Shown: piece after piece, positions 28,682 through 37,777 of the stretch | Position numbering within the stretch: position 1 is the first letter of the stretch | Layout of the letters: the number at the start of each line of letters is the position of its first letter | Assembly (NCBI RefSeq): GCF_001423885.1 | Contig: NZ_LMPP01000001.1 | Coordinates: 124,001 to 188,000, forward strand | From: Rathayibacter sp. Leaf185 | GTDB lineage: Bacteria; Actinomycetota; Actinomycetes; Actinomycetales; Microbacteriaceae | DNA: 64,000 bases | Direction: 5' to 3' | Position numbers and translations under genes: made by a program | The notes under the pieces: model-generated | Databases searched by the model: none | Seen by the model: only the letters and a program-made list of their open reading frames with translations | What the model was told of the DNA's origin: nothing

Positions 28682-29668
28682 ATGAACCTCAACTTCATCT
28701 GGCTGGCGATCGGGCAGATCGTCGACCCCACCGTCGCCGCCTACGCCCTCGCGACGATCGGCCTGGTCATCCACTTCGGATTCACCGGTCTCCTCAACTT
28801 CGGACAGGCCGGCTTCATGGCGGTGGGCGGCTACGCCTTCGCCATCACGTCGGTCAAGTTCGAGTGGCCCGTCTGGGGCTCCCTCCTCGCGACCATCGTC
28901 GCGGCGACGGTGTTCGCACTGATCCTGGGCATCCCGACACTGCGGTTGCGCGCCGACTACCTGTCGATCGTGACCATCGCGGCGGCCGAGATCATCCGGC
29001 TCTCGGTCAAGACACCCGAGTTCTCGGCCGTCACCGGAGGCTCGGAGGGCATCAACGGCGCCGCCCGCGCCTTCAACGACCTCAACCCGCTCCCGGAGGG
29101 GCGCTGGGGCATCGGCGTCCTGACCTACAGCCAGGACCAGTGGTGGGTGCGCATCGTCGGCTGGACCCTCGTCCTGCTCGCCTGCCTCCTGGTGTTCCTC
29201 CTGATGCGCAGCCCCTGGGGACGCGTCATCAAGGGCATCCGCGAGGACGAGGACGCCGTTCGCTCGCTCGGCAAGAACGTCTTCTCGTACAAGATCCAGG
29301 CGCTGATCCTCGGTGGCGTGCTGGGCGGCCTGGCCGGAGCGCTGTTCATCCTGCCCCGCTCGCTGCAGCCCGACAACTACGGCACCCAGCTCACGTTCTT
29401 CCTCTACACGATCATGCTGCTGGGCGGTGCTGCGACGGTCTTCGGACCGGTCGTCGGCTCGATCATCTTCTGGGTCGTGCTGGGCCTGACCGACGGTCTC
29501 CTCACGCTCGGGATCGACACCGGGGTCCTCAACAACGACCTCATCCGCCTCACCACCGTGCAGACCGGCCCGATCCGGTTCATCGTGGTGGGGGTCGCGC
29601 TCATGCTCCTGGTGATCTTCAGACCCCAGGGGATCTTCGGCAAGAAGAAGGATCTCCACTTTGCCTAA
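28682..29668 (+). CDS. livM: Branched-chain amino-acid ABC transporter permease LivM
   Basis: 328 residues, eight to ten membrane segments. Typical LivM elements are FGFTGLLNFGQAGFMAVGGY, the cytoplasmic coupling helix region MRSPWGRVIKGIREDEDAVRSLGKN, and the end LMLLVIFRPQGIFGKK. It pairs with LivH to form the membrane channel. It starts at ATG 4 nt after livH and its end overlaps the livG start by 8 nt. Confidence 0.92.
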   Translation: MNLNFIWLAIGQIVDPTVAAYALATIGLVIHFGFTGLLNFGQAGFMAVGGYAFAITSVKFEWPVWGSLLATIVAATVFALILGIPTLRLRADYLSIVTIAAAEIIRLSVKTPEFSAVTGGSEGINGAARAFNDLNPLPEGRWGIGVLTYSQDQWWVRIVGWTLVLLACLLVFLLMRSPWGRVIKGIREDEDAVRSLGKNVFSYKIQALILGGVLGGLAGALFILPRSLQPDNYGTQLTFFLYTIMLLGGAATVFGPVVGSIIFWVVLGLTDGLLTLGIDTGVLNNDLIRLTTVQTGPIRFIVVGVALMLLVIFRPQGIFGKKKDLHFA

Positions 29669-30644
29669 AACGCCTGTCTCGGACATCACCGAGGACGAGA
29701 TCGTCCCCGGGGTCAAGAAGAAGGACCCCATCGTCGTCGCCGACAGCGTCAGCCGGCGCTTCGGCGGCCTGACCGCGGTCGACGTCGCCCACGTCGAGAT
29801 CCCCCGCGGCTCCATCACGGCCCTGATCGGCCCGAACGGCGCCGGCAAGACGACGTTCTTCAACCTGCTGACGGGCTTCGACAAGCCCAACACGGGCCGC
29901 TGGAACTTCAAGGGGAAGAACCTCGCCAACGTCCCGGCCTACAAGGTGTCGCGGATGGGCATGGTCCGCACGTTCCAGCTCACCAAGGCCCTCGGCGGCA
30001 TGACGGTGCTCGAGAACATGCTCCTCGGGGCCAAGGGGCAGAAGGGCGAGAACATCTTCACCTCGCTCATCCGCCCGCTGTGGTCGAAGGAGGAGGAGTC
30101 GATCGAGGAGCGCGCGATCCGCCTGCTCGAGAAGTTCAAGCTCGACACGAAGAAGGACGACTACGCCTCGAGCCTCTCGGGCGGGCAGAAGAAGCTGCTC
30201 GAGATGGCGCGGGCACTGATGTCGGAGCCCGAGCTGGTCATGCTCGACGAGCCGATGGCGGGCGTGAACCCGGCCCTGACGCAGTCGCTCCTGGGTCACA
30301 TCGTGAATCTGAAGGACGAGGGCATGACCGTCCTCTTCGTCGAGCACGACATGCACATGGTCAACACCATCGCCGACTGGGTGATCGTGATGGCCGAGGG
30401 CAAGGTCGTCGCGGAGGGTCCGCCCTCCACCGTCATGAACGACCAGGCCGTCATCGACGCCTACCTGGGCGCCCACCACGACACCGATCTCGGCACCGTC
30501 GAAGGGCAGCTCGAGATCGCCGAGGAGATGGAGTCGGACCTCGTGCGCGAGGACGTCGAGAGGCAGGCGGCGGAGGCCGGCATCGCGCCGCCCACCGCGG
30601 CGCCGGCCTCGCCGACGGTCGACTTCGGGAAGGACAAGGAATGA
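29661..30644 (+). CDS. livG: Branched-chain amino-acid ABC transporter ATPase LivG
   Basis: 327 residues, TTG start overlapping livM. Walker A GPNGAGKTT, signature LSGGQKKLLEMARAL, Walker B LVMLDEPMAG and switch FVEHDMH are intact. Compared with the usual 255-280 residues it has a C-terminal extension of about 55 residues, acidic then Ala/Pro-rich (EEMESDLVREDVERQAAEAG), of unknown role. It overlaps livF by ATGA. Confidence 0.92.
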   Translation: MPKTPVSDITEDEIVPGVKKKDPIVVADSVSRRFGGLTAVDVAHVEIPRGSITALIGPNGAGKTTFFNLLTGFDKPNTGRWNFKGKNLANVPAYKVSRMGMVRTFQLTKALGGMTVLENMLLGAKGQKGENIFTSLIRPLWSKEEESIEERAIRLLEKFKLDTKKDDYASSLSGGQKKLLEMARALMSEPELVMLDEPMAGVNPALTQSLLGHIVNLKDEGMTVLFVEHDMHMVNTIADWVIVMAEGKVVAEGPPSTVMNDQAVIDAYLGAHHDTDLGTVEGQLEIAEEMESDLVREDVERQAAEAGIAPPTAAPASPTVDFGKDKE

Positions 30645-31411
30645 GCGTCGACACGCCCAACACCCTCGAGACCCACGACCTCCACGCGGGGTACGTGCCG
30701 GGGGTGAACATCCTCAACGGCTCGAACGTCTACGTGAAGAAGGGCGAGCTCGTCGGCATCATCGGTCCCAACGGCGCCGGCAAGTCGACGCTCCTGAAGG
30801 CGATGTTCGGGCTGGTGAACATCCGCCAGGGCACGGTCATCCTGAACGGCGAGGACATCACCGGGCAGAAGGCCGACAAGCTGGTCTCGAAGGGCGTCGG
30901 CTTCGTGCCGCAGAACAACAACGTCTTCCCGTCGCTCACCATCGAGGAGAACCTCGAGATGGGCGTCTACCAGAAGCCGAAGACCTACCGTCAGCGACTC
31001 GAGTTCGTGACCGAGCTCTTCCCCGAGCTGTCCAAGCGCCTCAAGCAGCGTTCCGGATCGCTCTCGGGCGGAGAGCGCCAGATGGTGGCGATGTCGCGGG
31101 CCCTGATGATGGACCCGTCGATGCTGCTGCTCGACGAGCCGAGTGCCGGTCTCTCGCCGATGCGCCAGGACGAGACGTTCGTCAACGTCCAGCGGATCAA
31201 CCGGGCCGGAGTCTCGATCATGATCGTCGAGCAGAACGCCCGCCGCGCTCTGCAGATCTGCGACCGCGGCTACGTGCTCGACCAGGGCCGTGACGCCTAC
31301 GAGGGCAAGGGGCGCGAGCTCATGAACGACCCCAAGGTGATCGAGCTCTACCTGGGCACGCTCGCGACGACCAACGAGGTCACCACGAGCACGCCCACCG
31401 TCGGCGGCTGA
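30641..31411 (+). CDS. livF: Branched-chain amino-acid ABC transporter ATPase LivF
   Basis: 256 residues. Walker A GPNGAGKST, VPQNNNVFPSLTIEENLEMG (LivF-type Q-loop), signature LSGGERQMVAMSRAL, Walker B MLLLDEPSAGLSP and VEQNARRAL (LivF replaces the switch His by Gln). It is the second nucleotide-binding subunit. ATG 30641 overlaps the livG stop. The longer in-frame extension lies within livG and is not used. Confidence 0.92.
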   Translation: MSVDTPNTLETHDLHAGYVPGVNILNGSNVYVKKGELVGIIGPNGAGKSTLLKAMFGLVNIRQGTVILNGEDITGQKADKLVSKGVGFVPQNNNVFPSLTIEENLEMGVYQKPKTYRQRLEFVTELFPELSKRLKQRSGSLSGGERQMVAMSRALMMDPSMLLLDEPSAGLSPMRQDETFVNVQRINRAGVSIMIVEQNARRALQICDRGYVLDQGRDAYEGKGRELMNDPKVIELYLGTLATTNEVTTSTPTVGG

Positions 31412-31486
31412 GTCCACCGCACCGTCCGGGGCCCGTCGTCCGCCGTGAGGCGGCGGCGGACCCTCTGCGTCCCTCAGGAGGGCCGG

Positions 31487-32326
31487 ATGCGCCGCATCGC
31501 GTCAGTGCTCGTGCCCGCCGTCCTGGCGACGCTCCTGGCCGGCTGCGGCCCCGGACCGGTGACGGAGATGCCCGAGGGCGTGAGCGTCGGCATCCGGCAG
31601 AACCGGGACGACTACGGCCCCCGGCGCCTGGAGGTGCTGGTCCGGAACGACACTGCCGCGCCGCTCGATGTCTGGGAGGCGCGGTTCGACTCCTCCGCCT
31701 TCACGGAGGCCGTCGTGACGGCCGAGCCGACGACCATCCGCGCGGGGGCGACGACCGCGCTGCGCCTCCAGCTGCCCCCGCCCGACTGCTCGGGCGAGCC
31801 CGATGCCGCCGTGCGCCTCGCCTTCACGCAGGGGGCCGTCTCCGGCACCGTCTCCCTCACCCCCGACGATCCGTTCGGCAGTGTCGCGCGGATCCACGAC
31901 GAGGACTGCCTCGCAGCGCGAGTGGCCGACGTGGTCGACATCGTGCCGGGCGACGCGGTCGTCGTCGGGCAGGAGAACGGCGAGGCCGTCGCTCACCTGA
32001 CCCTCACGCTCACTCCGACCGGAGGGCCCGGAGCGGTGAGCATCGACGGCATCGCGCGGACGATCCTGCTGCGCCCCGCCTCGGGCGCCGACTCCTGGCC
32101 CGCCGGCGTCCGCCTCGACGCGGCGTCCGCGCCGGTCGTCCTTGATCTGGCGATCGTGCCGAACAACTGCAACACGCACACGGTCTCGGAGGACAAGCGC
32201 GGCACCTTCCTGCCGGTCTCGGTCGGGGTCGCCGACGGCGCCTCCGGAATCGTCCCGATCGGCGTGAGCGATGCCGTGCGCGGAGCGCTGTACGACTACA
32301 TCGCCGCCGGCTACTGCCGGTGGTGA
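31487..32326 (+). CDS. Predicted lipoprotein of unknown function
   Basis: 279 residues with a lipobox signal (VLVPAVLATLLAGC). The mature part is mostly beta, with acidic loops and four cysteines (PPDCSGEP, HDEDCLAA, VPNNCNTH, AAGYCRW) that may form disulfides outside the cell. No family recognised. ATG 31487 is preceded by AGGAGGG at good distance, and an earlier in-frame GTG at 31445 lacks such a site. It follows livF by 75 nt and may be read through from it. Confidence 0.7.
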   Translation: MRRIASVLVPAVLATLLAGCGPGPVTEMPEGVSVGIRQNRDDYGPRRLEVLVRNDTAAPLDVWEARFDSSAFTEAVVTAEPTTIRAGATTALRLQLPPPDCSGEPDAAVRLAFTQGAVSGTVSLTPDDPFGSVARIHDEDCLAARVADVVDIVPGDAVVVGQENGEAVAHLTLTLTPTGGPGAVSIDGIARTILLRPASGADSWPAGVRLDAASAPVVLDLAIVPNNCNTHTVSEDKRGTFLPVSVGVADGASGIVPIGVSDAVRGALYDYIAAGYCRW

Positions 32327-32548
32327 CCGGATCGAGCCGAGGAACTCTCCGGCTCTGCGTCCCGCTTGCGAGGGACAGGGTCGGTGCCGGTTTGCCGTAA
32401 TTTTGGTGACACGAGACGTCGCTCCCGGCAGGCTGCGCGGGCCTTTTCCTCCTGATCGGAGGCGGAATCGCCACTGCACGGGGAGGCGGATCGGTCAGAC
32501 AGCGGGCGCGCAGAGCGCCCGGCGCCGCACGCCCTCGAAGGAGCCGCC

Positions 32549-32752
32549 ATGAAGAGCTACACCCCCGCCCCCGTCGACCTCGGTGCGACCTTCGGAACGG
32601 GTGCGATCGGCGACTACGACCGCTGGACGGTCGTCGGGGTCTACGCGCAGGTCGTCATCGCCGAGACCACCGGGGGCAAGCGCCGCAACTACAGCCGCTC
32701 GTTCGTCACCTACCGCCTCGCGCAGGAGGCGGAACTGCTCCGCGCCTCCTAG
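32549..32752 (+). CDS. Small hypothetical protein
   Basis: 67 residues. AAGGAG precedes the ATG by 6 nt, codon use is like neighbours, and a strong terminator follows 58 nt downstream, all supporting a real gene. The sequence has aromatic and basic residues (YDRWTVVGVYAQVVIAETTGGKRRNYSRSF is its central part, split here for reference). No membrane segment and no known motif. The 222 nt upstream of it (32327-32548) contain TTGCCG and TAATTT near 32392-32403, a possible but poorly spaced promoter. Confidence 0.6.
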   Translation: MKSYTPAPVDLGATFGTGAIGDYDRWTVVGVYAQVVIAETTGGKRRNYSRSFVTYRLAQEAELLRAS

Positions 32753-32809
32753 ACCGGTCCGGGCGGCCGACGCCCCCTCGCGCCGCCTGCGCTGTCGCAT
32801 ACGACCCTT

Positions 32810-32844
32810 GAAGCCCCGCCGACCCCCTGGTCCGGCGGGGCTTC
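32810..32844 (+). terminator. Intrinsic terminator after the 67-residue ORF
   Basis: A perfect 12-bp stem, GAAGCCCCGCCG with CGGCGGGGCTTC, around an 11-nt loop. Confidence 0.65.
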
Positions 32845-32895
32845 GTCGTGCCCGGTCGCAGCGACCGTCGCACCGTACAGCCGTAGGACGACGAA

Positions 32896-32921
32896 GGGGC
32901 CCGGTCCGAAGACCGAGCCCC
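32896..32921 (-). terminator. Intrinsic terminator after livK
   Basis: GGGGCCCGGTC at 32896-32906 pairs with GACCGAGCCCC at 32911-32921 with one mismatch and a CGAA tetraloop, 33 nt past the livK stop. Confidence 0.55.
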
Positions 32922-32954
32922 TGGTGTCACGACCGAGGTCGTGTCACGTGATCG

Positions 32955-34250
32955 CTACTCGAGCGAGCCGTCGACGGTCTCCTCGAACGAGGTGACGTTG
33001 CCGGCCGAGTACTTGTAGATCGACACCGAGGCCTCGCTCGGGTCGCCGTTCTCGTCGAACGAGATCGGGCCGGAGAGACCGTTGTAGTCGATGTCGGTGC
33101 CGTCAGCGAGCAGCGCCGCGCAGTCGGCGAAGGTCGTGCACTCGGTGCCGTCCTTCGAGACCGTCTCGAGGTTGTCGCGGATGGTCGCGCCGTCCGTCGC
33201 TCCACCCTGCAGCGCCGCGAGGGCGAGCAGGACGGTGGCGTCGTAGGACTCGGGGGCGTAGCTGAACACCGTCAGCTCGTCGTTGCCCTGCTCGGTGACG
33301 AGAGCCTGGAGCTTCGACTGGAAGTCGTCCGACGCCTGCACACCCGGGTTGGTGAACTGAGCACCCGCGATGTCGACGTTGGTGTCGGCCTCGCCGATGA
33401 CTCCGTAGTTGCCGTCCGTGCCGTAGAGCTTCGAGAAGTCGAAGCCCTTCGCCGCGAGCTGCTCGGCGATGGTCTTGATCTCGTCGAACGAGATCACCAC
33501 GAGCGCGTCGGGGTTCGGTGCGAGCACCGTGGTGAGCGCCGAGTTGAAGTCGGTCGAGGCCGGCTCGAAGATCTCCTCGGCGGCGACGGTCGCGCCGCCC
33601 GCCTCGAGGGTCTCCTTGATGTTCGACTCGAGGCCGGTGCCGTAGGCGTCGTTCATGTACAGGATCGAGACGTTGGTCTTGCCGTCGCCCAGGATCTTGT
33701 TGCCGAGGATGCGGCCCTGCAGCACGTCCGAGGGAGCGGTGCGCCAGTAGAAGCCGTCGTCCTCGTAGGTGGTGAAGTCGGGCGAGGTGTTCGCCGGCGA
33801 GATCTGGATGACGCCCGCCTGGGTCACCTGGTCGATGAAGGTCTTCGAGACACCCGAGGAGGCCGCGCCGACGATCGCCGACACGCCGTCGGCGATGAGG
33901 GAGGTCGCGGACTGCGTCGCGATGTCGGTCGAGGTGTCGCCGGAGTCCTTCTGCTCGACATCGATCGAGATGCCGGCAGCGGCCTCGTTGATGTCGGCGA
34001 CAGCGAGGTCGACGCCCGCGATCTCGGGCGGGCCGAGGACGGCGAGGGTGCCCGTCTGCGGCAGGATCGTGCCGATCTTCAGGGACAGGTCGCCGGAGGC
34101 TCCGCCGTCGCTGCCCGAATCGCCGCTGTCGCCGCCGCCGGCACAGCCGGCCAGGACGAGTGCGCTGGCGCCGAGGATGGCGACTCCGCCGAGGGTTGCC
34201 CGGAGGGTCCGCGCGCGTGAGGCCGAACCGGCCTTCGCGTATACGCCCAT
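32955..34250 (-). CDS. livK: Branched-chain amino-acid ABC transporter substrate-binding lipoprotein
   Basis: 431 residues. Signal with lipobox ASALVLAGC, a Gly/Ser/Asp-rich spacer, then a periplasmic-binding fold type I (LKIGTILPQTGTLAVLGPP, VSAIVGAASSGVSKTF, VIQISPANTSPDFT, ILYMNDAYGTG). It should deliver ligand to LivHM. ATG 34250 has AAGGAG 6 nt upstream. The longer open frame beyond it is RarD-region shadow. It is convergent with livHMGF, 1.5 kb from livF, so the receptor is regulated separately from the permease. Confidence 0.92.
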   Translation of the reverse strand: MGVYAKAGSASRARTLRATLGGVAILGASALVLAGCAGGGDSGDSGSDGGASGDLSLKIGTILPQTGTLAVLGPPEIAGVDLAVADINEAAAGISIDVEQKDSGDTSTDIATQSATSLIADGVSAIVGAASSGVSKTFIDQVTQAGVIQISPANTSPDFTTYEDDGFYWRTAPSDVLQGRILGNKILGDGKTNVSILYMNDAYGTGLESNIKETLEAGGATVAAEEIFEPASTDFNSALTTVLAPNPDALVVISFDEIKTIAEQLAAKGFDFSKLYGTDGNYGVIGEADTNVDIAGAQFTNPGVQASDDFQSKLQALVTEQGNDELTVFSYAPESYDATVLLALAALQGGATDGATIRDNLETVSKDGTECTTFADCAALLADGTDIDYNGLSGPISFDENGDPSEASVSIYKYSAGNVTSFEETVDGSLE

Positions 34251-34417
34251 GTTGCTCCTTGAGATGTGGTTGTCGTCAGAGCGGCGCCGGAGGCAACCGC
34301 TGGGCAAACGTAACCTTCGGAGCAGCCGTGAACAATACGGCGGTGTTACGAACGGGTTTCGCGACCCGATCGTTACTTTCGACAGCGGGAACCGCTCTCT
34401 GCAACGTGATCCGCAGT

Positions 34418-35416
34418 TCACGCCGCCGTTCGGCGCCTCCGACGCTCCGCCGCGACCAGGTCGACTGAGAAGATCACCAGGGCGGCCCAGACGAGAGCGA
34501 AGCCGACCCAGCGCTCCGGCGGCATCGCCTCCTGCAGCACGAAGGCTCCGACGAGGAACTGCAGGATCGGCGTCAGGTACTGGATGAACCCGACGATGGA
34601 GAGCGGCAGCCGGCGCGCGGCACCGGCGAACAGCAGCAGCGGCACGGCTGTCACGATGCCCGCCGAGGCGAGGATGAGGGCGTGGCCCGTCCCCTCCGTG
34701 CCGAAGGTCAGCCCGACCAGCGAGCCGACGACGGCGAGCTGCACGACAGCGAGCGGAGTCAGCCACAGCGTCTCGAGAGTGAGGCCGCCGACCGCGTCGA
34801 CCCGCCCGCCGACCCGGCTCTTGACGAGGCCGTAGAGACCGAACGAGAACGCGAGGGCGAGGGACACCCACGGGAAGGATCCGTAGCCGATGGCGATGAC
34901 GAGCACGGCCACGGCACTGATCGCCATCGCGACCCACTGGGCCGTCCGGAGGCGCTCGCGCAGCACGATCACGCCCAGCAGCACGGTGACCAGCGGGTTC
35001 ATGAAGTAGCCGAGGGCCGCCTCGATCACGTGTCCGGTCGTCGTCGCGATGACGTAGACCTGCCAGTTGACGTAGATGAGCGCCCCGGCGAGGGCCATCA
35101 CCGCCAGCAGACGCGGCTCGCGGAACAGGCCGAGGAAGCCGGGCCAGCTGCGCGCGACGGTCAGCAGCACGACGCAGAAGACGAGGGAGAACAGCACCCG
35201 GAAGGCGACGATCTCGAACGGGGACGCGGGCGCCATCGCGATGAAGTAGAGCGGCATCGCGCCCCACAGCAGGTACGCGCCGAAACCGAACCACAGACCG
35301 GTCGACGACATGGCGCCGGAGGCACGATCGTCGGCGAGCGCCTCCACGCCCTCGCCGACCGGGACACCGGCGGTGGAGGGCTCGAGGGAGTCGGGCGGGG
35401 TGCGGGAGGCGGACAC
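34418..35416 (-). CDS. rarD: EamA family transporter RarD
   Basis: 332 residues, ten membrane segments, EamA drug/metabolite transporter superfamily. RarD features: GLWFGFGAYLLWGAMPLYF, ALGYFMNPLVTVLLGVIVLRERL, and IVGFIQYLTPILQFLVGAFVLQE. The start is ambiguous. GTG 35416 is favoured because the stretch down to ATG 35311 has strongly coding codon use, with GGAGGA immediately before GTG. ATG 35311 and GTG 35465 are alternatives. Substrate unknown. It is downstream of groES, separated by a terminator. Confidence 0.82.
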   Translation of the reverse strand: MSASRTPPDSLEPSTAGVPVGEGVEALADDRASGAMSSTGLWFGFGAYLLWGAMPLYFIAMAPASPFEIVAFRVLFSLVFCVVLLTVARSWPGFLGLFREPRLLAVMALAGALIYVNWQVYVIATTTGHVIEAALGYFMNPLVTVLLGVIVLRERLRTAQWVAMAISAVAVLVIAIGYGSFPWVSLALAFSFGLYGLVKSRVGGRVDAVGGLTLETLWLTPLAVVQLAVVGSLVGLTFGTEGTGHALILASAGIVTAVPLLLFAGAARRLPLSIVGFIQYLTPILQFLVGAFVLQEAMPPERWVGFALVWAALVIFSVDLVAAERRRRRTAA

Positions 35417-35518
35417 TCCTCCGATGCTACGCAGGCGCTCCGACGCCGAACGGCTCGGAACGGCCACTCGTCACCCGGATCAGGCCACCGGTCTCGAGGA
35501 GGACCGCCCCGGGGACGA

Positions 35519-35554
35519 CGAAGGGCCCGGCGACCGCAGTCACCGGGCCCTTCG
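35519..35554 (-). terminator. Intrinsic terminator after groES
   Basis: A perfect 12-bp stem, CGAAGGGCCCGG with CCGGGCCCTTCG, plus an inner GAC/GTC pairing, 12 nt past the groES stop. Confidence 0.65.
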
Positions 35555-35565
35555 CGAGTTCCGTC

Positions 35566-35862
35566 CTAGCGGACGACGACCGCGAGGACGTCGCGCGCGG
35601 AGAGGACCAGGAGGTCCTCGCCCGAGAACTTGACCTCGGTTCCGCCGTACTTGGAGTAGATGACCTTGTCACCCACGGCGATGTCGAGGGGGACGCGGTT
35701 GCCCTTGTCGTCGATGCGACCGGGGCCGACGGCGACGACTTCGCCCTCCTGCGGCTTCTCCTTGGCGGTGTCGGGGATGACGAGACCGGAAGCGGTCACC
35801 TGCTCCGCCTCGACCTGCTTGATGACGATGCGATCTTCGAGCGGCTTGATGGACACCGACAC
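35566..35862 (-). CDS. groES: Co-chaperonin GroES
   Basis: 98 residues, standard length. [15 protein letters not shown], the mobile loop [17 protein letters not shown], and the end [16 protein letters not shown] are characteristic. It forms the heptameric lid of GroEL. The start is GTG with GAGG upstream. groEL is not next to it, as in other actinobacteria with a split groES. Two CIRCE operators upstream imply HrcA control. Confidence 0.96.
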   Translation of the reverse strand: MSVSIKPLEDRIVIKQVEAEQVTASGLVIPDTAKEKPQEGEVVAVGPGRIDDKGNRVPLDIAVGDKVIYSKYGGTEVKFSGEDLLVLSARDVLAVVVR

Positions 35863-35904
35863 GGTTGACCTCTTTCTTGACGACGTTGGGACGGAGCGCG
35901 GTCA

Positions 35905-35931
35905 TTGGCAGACACGCTCCGAGAGTGCTAG
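35905..35931. promoter_or_regulatory. CIRCE operator 1 of groES (one arm degenerate)
   Basis: TTGGCAGAC, nine bases, GAGTGCTAG. The right arm matches the CIRCE half-site GAGTGCTAA closely and the left arm keeps only part of it. The N9 spacing is exact. Confidence 0.6.
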
Positions 35932-35950
35932 ATCCACTGTAGAGGCAAGG

Positions 35951-35977
35951 CTGGCACTCGTGCAATCAGAGTGCCAA
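35951..35977. promoter_or_regulatory. CIRCE operator 2 of groES
   Basis: CTGGCACTC, nine bases, GAGTGCCAA. This is a near-perfect CIRCE element (consensus TTAGCACTC-N9-GAGTGCTAA), the HrcA binding site. It is 20 nt from operator 1, a doubled arrangement. Confidence 0.85.
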
Positions 35978-36021
35978 GACGGGCGGCGGAGCTCGGTGAA
36001 CCAGTGGCCTAGCATGGCCGG

Positions 36022-37209
36022 ATGCAACGCGACGAGCTGGTCGAGCTCCTCTCCCCCGAGGGCCTCCGGCTCCTCGACGGTCTCGACGGCTACCGCTCCG
36101 ACGACCTCGTGCGCGCCGTCGCGTCGCTCCGTGCCGCAGGGCACTCCCCGGGACTCGTCGCGGCCGTCCTCACGCAGGCGCGCCTTCGTGCCCGCGCCGC
36201 CTCGAAGTTCGGTGAGTTCGCTCGCTCGATGCTCTTCACCGATGCGGGGCTCGAGCAGGCCACGCGACTCCGCGTCGCCGCGCTGCACGCCGGGCGGTTC
36301 GCGTCGGCCGGACTCACGCGCATCGCGGACCTCGGGAGCGGCATCGGCGGTGACGCGCTCGCTCTGGCCGCCATCGACCTCGAGGTGACGGCGGTCGACG
36401 CCGACGAGATCACCGCCACCCTCGCGAGCTTCAACCTCGCCCCGTTCCCCTCGGCCCGCGCCGTGCACGCCGACGCCGAGACCTTCAGCCTCGACGGCTT
36501 CGACGCCGTCTACCTCGACCCGGCGCGGCGGACAGCGGGGCATCGCGAGACCCGGAGGCTGGAGGATCCCGACGACTACTCCCCGTCGCTCGAGTTCGCC
36601 TTCGGGCTGGCCGAGCACCGGCCGACCGGCATCAAGCTCGGTCCGGGCTTCGATCGCGAGCGCATCCCGGCCGACGCGGAGGCGCAGTGGGTCTCGGTCG
36701 ACGGCGAACTGGTCGAGACGGGCCTGTGGTTCGGCGCCCTGGCCCGCCCCGGCGTCCGCCGGTCGGCGCTGCTGCTCGGCTCCGGCGGCGCCTCGGAGCT
36801 CGTCGCCGCAGCGGACAGCGAGGACGAGGAGGTCGGCGAGCTGGGCGCCTTCGTGCACGAGCCCGACGGCTCGGCCATCCGGGCCCGCCTGCTCGGAGAG
36901 CTCGCCCGCTCGAGCGGGTCGCGGATGCTCTCCCCCGGCATCGCCTACCTCACCGGCGACGAGCCGTCGACGACGCCGTTCCTGCGCAGCTTCCGTGTGC
37001 TCGCCGAGCTGCCCCTCGACGAGCGCACCCTCGCCCGCGAGCTGAAGGGCCGCGGGATCGGCGTGCTCGAGATCAAGAAGCGCGGAGTCGATGTCGATCC
37101 GGCGCTCTTCCGCAGGAAGCTGGCCCTCAAGGGCACCGGCAGCGCCGTCCTGATCCTCACGCGCGTACAGGGCCGGCACCGCGCTCTGCTGGCCGAGCGC
37201 GCCGCCTGA
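36022..37209 (+). CDS. Class I SAM-dependent methyltransferase with THUMP-like C-terminal domain
   Basis: 395 residues. An N-terminal helical part precedes a Rossmann methyltransferase (motif I IADLGSGIGGDALALA near 95, acidic residue in VTAVDADE, and the DPPY-like YLDPARRT near 170). The C-terminal 80 residues (LKGRGIGVLEIKKRGVDVDP) match the THUMP-like domain seen in this family. RNA is the likely substrate but this is inference. ATG start, transcribed alone, divergent from groES. Confidence 0.8.
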   Translation: MQRDELVELLSPEGLRLLDGLDGYRSDDLVRAVASLRAAGHSPGLVAAVLTQARLRARAASKFGEFARSMLFTDAGLEQATRLRVAALHAGRFASAGLTRIADLGSGIGGDALALAAIDLEVTAVDADEITATLASFNLAPFPSARAVHADAETFSLDGFDAVYLDPARRTAGHRETRRLEDPDDYSPSLEFAFGLAEHRPTGIKLGPGFDRERIPADAEAQWVSVDGELVETGLWFGALARPGVRRSALLLGSGGASELVAAADSEDEEVGELGAFVHEPDGSAIRARLLGELARSSGSRMLSPGIAYLTGDEPSTTPFLRSFRVLAELPLDERTLARELKGRGIGVLEIKKRGVDVDPALFRRKLALKGTGSAVLILTRVQGRHRALLAERAA

Positions 37210-37215
37210 GCCGGG

Positions 37216-37749
37216 TCAGTATCCGGAGGAGGAACCCGCGGCGCCCAGCGCGACCGCGAAGATCACGATGGTGATCGCGAGGTAGATCAGCGAGACGGCG
37301 ATCCCGGCGAACCCGGTGATGATCGCCGTGAGCGCGAAGCCGCGCGCGGCGGGCTCGCGGCGGCGCCCGAGGAATCCGAGCACGACGGCGGGCGCCGAGA
37401 GGATGAAGCCGAAGCCCCAGGCGAAGATCGTGATCGCGAGGCCCGCGATGCCGAGGATCATCCCGATGAGGCTGAGGGTGCGCGGCGGGGCGGCGGGCGC
37501 GGGAGCGTAGGCGTAGCCCGGCGGGACCGCGCCGGCCGGCGAGCCGTAGGCCGGGGCGCCGTAGGCGGGCGGCGCCGGCGGGACGTCGGCGGCGTACGAC
37601 GACGGTGCCTGCGGCGCGGTGGGAGCCTGCGTCGCGGGAGGCTGCGTCGCCGCCGGGGGCGCGGGCGGGACAGGAGGCGCCGGGGGCGCGGGCGGGACGG
37701 GGACGGAGCCGGGTCGGTCGTCGGAGCCGGGCTGGGTGCTGTCGCTCAT
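37216..37749 (-). CDS. DUF4190-type membrane protein with proline-rich N-terminus
   Basis: 177 residues. The first 90 are low-complexity Pro/Ala/Tyr (repeats of PPAPP and AYG), then two membrane hairpins in the DUF4190 pattern (LSLIGMILGIAGLAITIFAWG and GFALTAIITGFAGIAVSL). Function unknown. It is the first of three adjacent paralogs that differ mostly in N-terminal length. Starts with ATG. Confidence 0.7.
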   Translation of the reverse strand: MSDSTQPGSDDRPGSVPVPPAPPAPPVPPAPPAATQPPATQAPTAPQAPSSYAADVPPAPPAYGAPAYGSPAGAVPPGYAYAPAPAAPPRTLSLIGMILGIAGLAITIFAWGFGFILSAPAVVLGFLGRRREPAARGFALTAIITGFAGIAVSLIYLAITIVIFAVALGAAGSSSGY

Positions 37750-37777
37750 GCCGCCGAGCTTAGGGCGTGCGCGACGC

